Positions 60,901-64,000 of a DNA stretch of 64,000 nucleotides are shown piece after piece. The position numbers and the translations under genes are program-made. The stretch's first letter is position 1. Each line of letters opens with the position of its first letter. The DNA comes from Dryobates pubescens. Taxonomy: Eukaryota > Chordata > Aves > Piciformes > Picidae. The DNA lies in the NCBI RefSeq assembly GCF_014839835.1, contig NC_071621.1, positions 16,889,402-16,953,401 of the forward strand. The letters run 5' to 3'. The notes beneath the pieces are model-generated. The model was not told the DNA's origin and did not search any database. It saw only the letters and a list, made by a program, of their open reading frames with translations.

Positions 60901-63680
60901 ACCCTCCACTTTCTCCTCCACCTCCAATCCTCCATGACCTCCAACCTTCCACCTTCTCCACCACCACCTCCAACCCTCCATGACCTCCAACCCTCCACCT
61001 TCTCCACCACCACCTCCAACCCTCCATGACCTCCAACCCTCCACCTTCTCCACCACCACCTCCAACCCTCCATGACCTCCAACCCTCCACCTTCTCCACC
61101 ACCACCTCCAACCCTCCATGACCTCCAACCCTCCACCTTCTCCACCACCACCTCCAACCCTCCACTTTCTCCTCCACCTCCAACCCTCCACCACCATCTC
61201 CAACCCTCCATGACCTGCAAGCCTCCACCTTCTCCACCACCTCCACCCCTCCCCTTCTCCACCACCACCTCCACCCCTCCTCCCCCTTCTCCACCACCAC
61301 CTCCACCCCTCCAGGACCTCCCAAGCCCCTGCATGTGCCGCCCCAGGCCCGTCCATCCTCCTCCTCCTCCATCCTCACCGGGCAGAAGTAGGAGTTGTCG
61401 GTGATGGACTTGGCCACGGCCTGGTTGCCGGCGGACATGGCCATGATGAGGAGCAGAGCATCCCTGGCCTGCTGCCCCAGGACCCCCTCGTGGTGGATGA
61501 AGGGGATGAGGAGGGAGAAGATGATGAGGTTGGCGGGGCCTTGGTCGGCCTGGCTGTGGAAGAAGAGCTCCAGGATGGAAGGCTCCTTGGCCACGTTGAC
61601 GCAGAGCTGGTTGAGGAGCAGGACCAGGCTGTTCTCCAGGGAGGCCGAGGTGGGCTGGGAGCAGAGGCTGAGGAGCCTCAGGAGGGGGCTGAGGACAGCC
61701 TTGTGGCCCAGGAGGCCTTGGTGGGCCTGGCTGAGGAGCATCTCGTAGAGCTTCAGCTGCTCCACCTTCCTCTCCTCCGGGAAGTCCCCTTGCAGGTGCC
61801 AGTGCAGCAACCTCTCCAGGAGGTTCTCCGAGGCCACGAAGGCCAAGATGGGGCCCGGGGAGGTGTCCTCTGCCCCTCGGGGTGGCCTGTCCTGGGCCAG
61901 GAGGTTGAACATCTGGTAGGTGTTGTTCCTCACCGCGCTCAGGTCGTCGGGCGCCGCCCGGCAGCCGCCGCGCTCCAGGACGCGCAGCACCTGCGGCGGG
62001 GAGAAGGCGGTGGCGCCCTGCCGGCGCTCAGCACCGGGCCCGAGCCAGCAGGAGGCCTCAAGGACGTCCAGGCCTCCGTCGCCTCCAGCACCTAAAACTC
62101 TCCATCATCTTCAACCCTCCATTATCTCCAACTCTTCATCTTCTCCCACCCTCCATCGTGTCCAACCCTCCATCATCCCCAGCCCTTCAGCATCTCCAGC
62201 TCTTCATCTCCAGCCCTTCAGCATCTCTAACTCTCCATCATCCCCAGCCCTTCAGCATCTCCAGCTCTTCATCTCCAGCCCTTCAGCATCTCTAACTCTC
62301 CATCATCCCCAGCCCTTCAGCATCTCCAGCTCTTCATCCCCAGCCCTTCATCATCTCTAACTCTCCATCATCCCCAGCCCTTCAGCATCTCCAGCTCTTC
62401 ATCTCCAGCCCTTCAGCATCTCTAACTCTCCATCATCCCCAGCCCTTCAGCATCTCCAGCTCTTCATCTCCAGCCCTTCAGCATCTCTAACTCTTCATCA
62501 TCTCCAGCTCTTCAGCATCTCCAGCTCATCTCCAGCCCTTCAGCATCTCTAACTCTCCATCATCCCCAGCCCTTGAGCATCTCCACCTCTTCATCTCCAG
62601 CCCTTCAGCATCTCCACCTCTTCATCTCCAGCCCTTCATCATCTCTAACTCTCCATCATCCCCAGCTCTTCAGCATCTCCAGCTCTTCATCTCCAGCCCT
62701 TCAGCATCTCTAACTCTTCTTCATCTCCAGCCCTTCAGCATCTCTAACTCTCCATCATCCCCAGCCCTTCAGCATCTCCAGCTCTTCATCTCCAGCCCCT
62801 CATCTTCTCCACCTCTTCATCTCCAGCCCTTCATCATCTCTAACTCTCCATCATCCCCAGCCCCTCATCTTCTCCATCTCTTCATCTCCAGCCCTTCAGC
62901 ATCTCTAACTCTCCATCATCCCCAGCCCTTCAGCATCCCTAACTCTTCATCATCCCCAGCTCTTCAGCATTTCCAGCTCTTCATCTCCAGCCCTTCATCA
63001 TCTCTAACTCTCCATCATCCCCAACCCTTCAGCATCTCCAGCTCTTCATCTCCAGCCCTTCAGCATCTGTAACTCTCCATCATCCCCAGCCCTTCAGCAT
63101 CTGTAACTCTCCATCATCCCCAGCCCTTCAGCATCTCCAGCTCTTCATCTCCAGCTCTCCATCTTCTCCAACTCTTAATCTCCAGCCCTTCATCATCTCT
63201 AACTCTCCATCATCTTCAGCCCTCCACCATCTCCATCATCTCCAACCCTCCATCACCTATAGCTCTCCAACATCTCCAACCCTCCATCATCTCCAACCCT
63301 CCATCACCTACAGCTCTCCATCATCTCTAACCCTCCATCATCTCTAGCTCGATCTCATCTCCAACCCTCCACCAGCTCCAACCTTCCATCACCTCCACCA
63401 GCTCCATGGCCTCAACCACCCCCACCCTTCCATGGCCTCCAGCACCACCATGTGCCCATGCCCCACCTGTGCCCATGTCCCACTTGTACCCACCTCCCAC
63501 CCGTGCCCATGCCCCACCTGTGCCCATCTCCCACCTGTGCCCATGCCCCACCTGTGCCCAGTGGTTCTTGAAGACCATCAGGCAGGTCTCGGGGTCAGCA
63601 GTGATTGGGCTCTGCAGGCTGGCACCGCGGGGGGCACGGTGCCCACCCGCCCGTGGGTGCAGCTTGGTCAACCAACTCAT
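51964..63680 (-). CDS. FHIP1B: FHIP1B (FAM160A2), FTS-Hook-FHIP complex subunit, eleven coding exons
   Basis: Exons: 63680-63552, 61990-61379, 60562-60404, 59936-59850, 59238-59071, 57304-57225, 56953-56775, 56000-54867, 54186-54008, 53551-53392 and 52292-51964. All borders are GT-AG with consistent phases, giving 1071 aa (human about 972). The protein joins FTS and Hook proteins to couple early endosomes to dynein. Conserved blocks: ADPETCLMVFKNHWAQ (exon 1), NSYFCPV at the exon 2 end, DDWHCLRREDWLGV (exon 3), LVDYVHNGFLVPVMGPALHK (exon 4), AYLELFLRSVSEPALLKTFL (exon 5), NYLEYLRDARRSVERC (exon 8), NTNMVFQPSIKSLLQ (exon 9) and KNAVYCAVIFSEFLKELAAI (exon 11). The extra length comes mainly from low-complexity, Ser-rich stretches in exon 8. 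An AG at 63702-63703 suggests that the coding start lies in a second exon, so the promoter is outside the window. Each intron contains tandem repeats. Confidence 0.97.
52320..53150. repeat. 42-bp minisatellite in FHIP1B intron 10
   Basis: About a dozen copies containing GGGTTATGTCGCGATAGGGG and AAGGGGTTGTGTCATGACAG. Units alternate between TCATGACAGGAGGG and TCATGGTGGGATGGG forms. Right of about 52920 the units are decayed. 53160-53390 is C-rich single-copy sequence. Confidence 0.94.
53620..53985. repeat. GGTGAAGG and GGCCCCAGG short repeats in FHIP1B intron 9
   Basis: Left part: ~20-base units with CTGGGGTGGGTGAAGG (53620-53815). Right part: ~30-base units with GTTGTGGTGGCCCCAGG and GGATGTTGGTGG. 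Confidence 0.9.
54255..54830. repeat. 20-bp unit array with higher-order pattern in FHIP1B intron 8
   Basis: Units of about 20 bases such as CCATGGTCCCACCTCAACCC, interrupted at intervals by CCCATGATTCCAAATCAACC, which creates a repeat of several units. Confidence 0.93.
56045..56745. repeat. 53-bp minisatellite in FHIP1B intron 7
   Basis: Five close copies to about 56310 with GGCATCAAGCCACCTGGCAT and CATCACAGTGACCCCCACCC. Looser units with GTGCCCACCCCAGTAACC follow. Confidence 0.93.
56958..57215. repeat. GGCACTGGCACACAGGCAGG array in FHIP1B intron 6
   Basis: About twelve irregular units of 18-22 bases filling almost the whole 270-base intron. Confidence 0.92.
57340..59060. repeat. Two related arrays filling FHIP1B intron 5
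   Basis: 57340-57830 has ~50- to 100-base blocks built on GGTTGAGGGGCACCATGGGG and GTGGTCGAAGGGCACCCTGG. 57830-58130 is decayed. 58130-59060 has ~20-base units of the GGGGCAGCGTGGGTGGCCGA type arranged in blocks with GGGGCACCTTGGGGCAGCTG. Confidence 0.94.
59390..59845. repeat. CCATCATCTCCACCACCTCC array in FHIP1B intron 4
   Basis: Pyrimidine-rich units with CACCTCCTTCCCTCCATCA, about 450 bases. On the sense (minus) strand the array is purine-rich. Confidence 0.93.
59945..60350. repeat. CTCCATCATCTCCAACCC array in FHIP1B intron 3
   Basis: Irregular units of about 18 bases with CTCCACCATCTCCAACCCTC. Related in composition to, but not the same as, the intron 4 and intron 2 arrays. Confidence 0.9.
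60725..61330. repeat. About 46-bp minisatellite in FHIP1B intron 2
   Basis: Regular copies of CCTCCATGACCTCCAACC, then CTCCACCTTCTCCACCACCA between 60950 and 61180; looser units at each side. 60563-60725 is single-copy. Confidence 0.93.
62090..63405. repeat. About 65-bp composite array in FHIP1B intron 1
   Basis: Units made of AGCATCTCCAGCTCTTCATC, TCCAGCCCTTCAGCATC and TCTAACTCTCCATCATCCCC, roughly 18 copies with local rearrangements. Confidence 0.94.
63440..63550. repeat. CCCACCTGTGCCCATG units next to the FHIP1B exon 1 donor
   Basis: About six units of ~17 bases (CACCTGTGCCCATCTCC) run right up to the 5' splice site. Each contains CACCTG, the complement of the donor-like CAGGTG, so the true donor is one of a row of similar sites. 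Confidence 0.85.
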
Positions 63681-63769
63681 CCTCTGTGCAGCTGCTGGCA
63701 CCTGGGCAGGCTCACGGGCATGGGTGGCACCCTGGGGACCTTCTCTCCATGCTGTGGGGACAAGGTGGG

Positions 63770-64000
63770 GCTCAGAGGTTGGGTGGCACAAGGGTGGCAC
63801 CTGGGACATTGAGATGGTACAAGGGTGGCACCTGAGACAATGGGATGGCACCAGGGACACTGAGGTGGTACCAGAATGGCATCAGGATGGCACCTGACAC
63901 ACTGAAGTGGCACCAAGGTGGCACCAGGATGGCACCTGGGCCACTGGGATGGTGCTATGTTGGCTCATGACACATTGGGATGGCACCAGGTTGGCACCTT
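63770..64000. repeat. GGCACCTGGGACACTGAGATGG array upstream of the FHIP1B start
   Basis: Irregular ~24-base units with ATGGCACCAGG, GGTGGCACCTG and ACATTGGGATGG continue off the right edge. They are probably in the intron between a 5' non-coding exon and the first coding exon. Confidence 0.85.

Overview
The window looks like a GC-rich, gene-dense stretch of a bird genome, probably from a microchromosome. The evidence is dozens of CR1 LINE pieces in both orientations, short introns packed with minisatellites, and vertebrate genes with clean GT-AG exons. The species cannot be named from sequence alone. CR1 load is high and several copies are close to identical, so that CR1 subfamily was active recently.

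Five host genes can be read. At the left edge are the last two exons of XRRA1 (+, 67-1373). Converging on it is a complete RNF169 (-, 8908-23493, six coding exons, 673 aa), a DNA double-strand-break ubiquitin reader. After 12 kb without a recognisable gene comes an intact single-exon class I olfactory receptor of the OR52 type (-, 35928-36920). Next is RPS11 (-, 43388-50386, five exons, 158 aa), a 40S ribosomal protein gene with three SNORD35-type C/D box snoRNAs in its introns. Last is FHIP1B/FAM160A2 (-, 51964-63680, eleven coding exons, 1071 aa), the cargo adaptor of the dynein-Hook complex. Exon phases were checked and add up in RNF169, RPS11 and FHIP1B.

Layout: 0-1.4 kb XRRA1 end; 1.4-8.9 kb CR1 and minisatellites, probably partly RNF169 3' UTR; 8.9-23.5 kb RNF169, whose first intron holds a 3.8-kb, 36-bp minisatellite; 23.5-35.9 kb RNF169 CpG promoter, a 35-bp repeat array, CR1 copies, a GGGAA tract and four more minisatellites; 35.9-37 kb olfactory receptor; 37-43.3 kb CR1 and a 53-bp minisatellite; 43.3-50.6 kb RPS11 with its cAMP-response-element promoter; 50.8-51.5 kb a 178-bp higher-order repeat; 51.5-63.7 kb FHIP1B. 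The FHIP1B promoter lies beyond the right edge.

The most striking features are structural. Nearly every intron of FHIP1B and RPS11 carries its own, unrelated minisatellite. RPS11 intron 4, with its snoRNA, has been copied into intron 1. The core of the RPS11 promoter is tandemly duplicated. Long open reading frames across the tandem arrays are by-products of stop-poor repeat units and are not annotated as genes. No retroviral or other virus-derived element was recognised.
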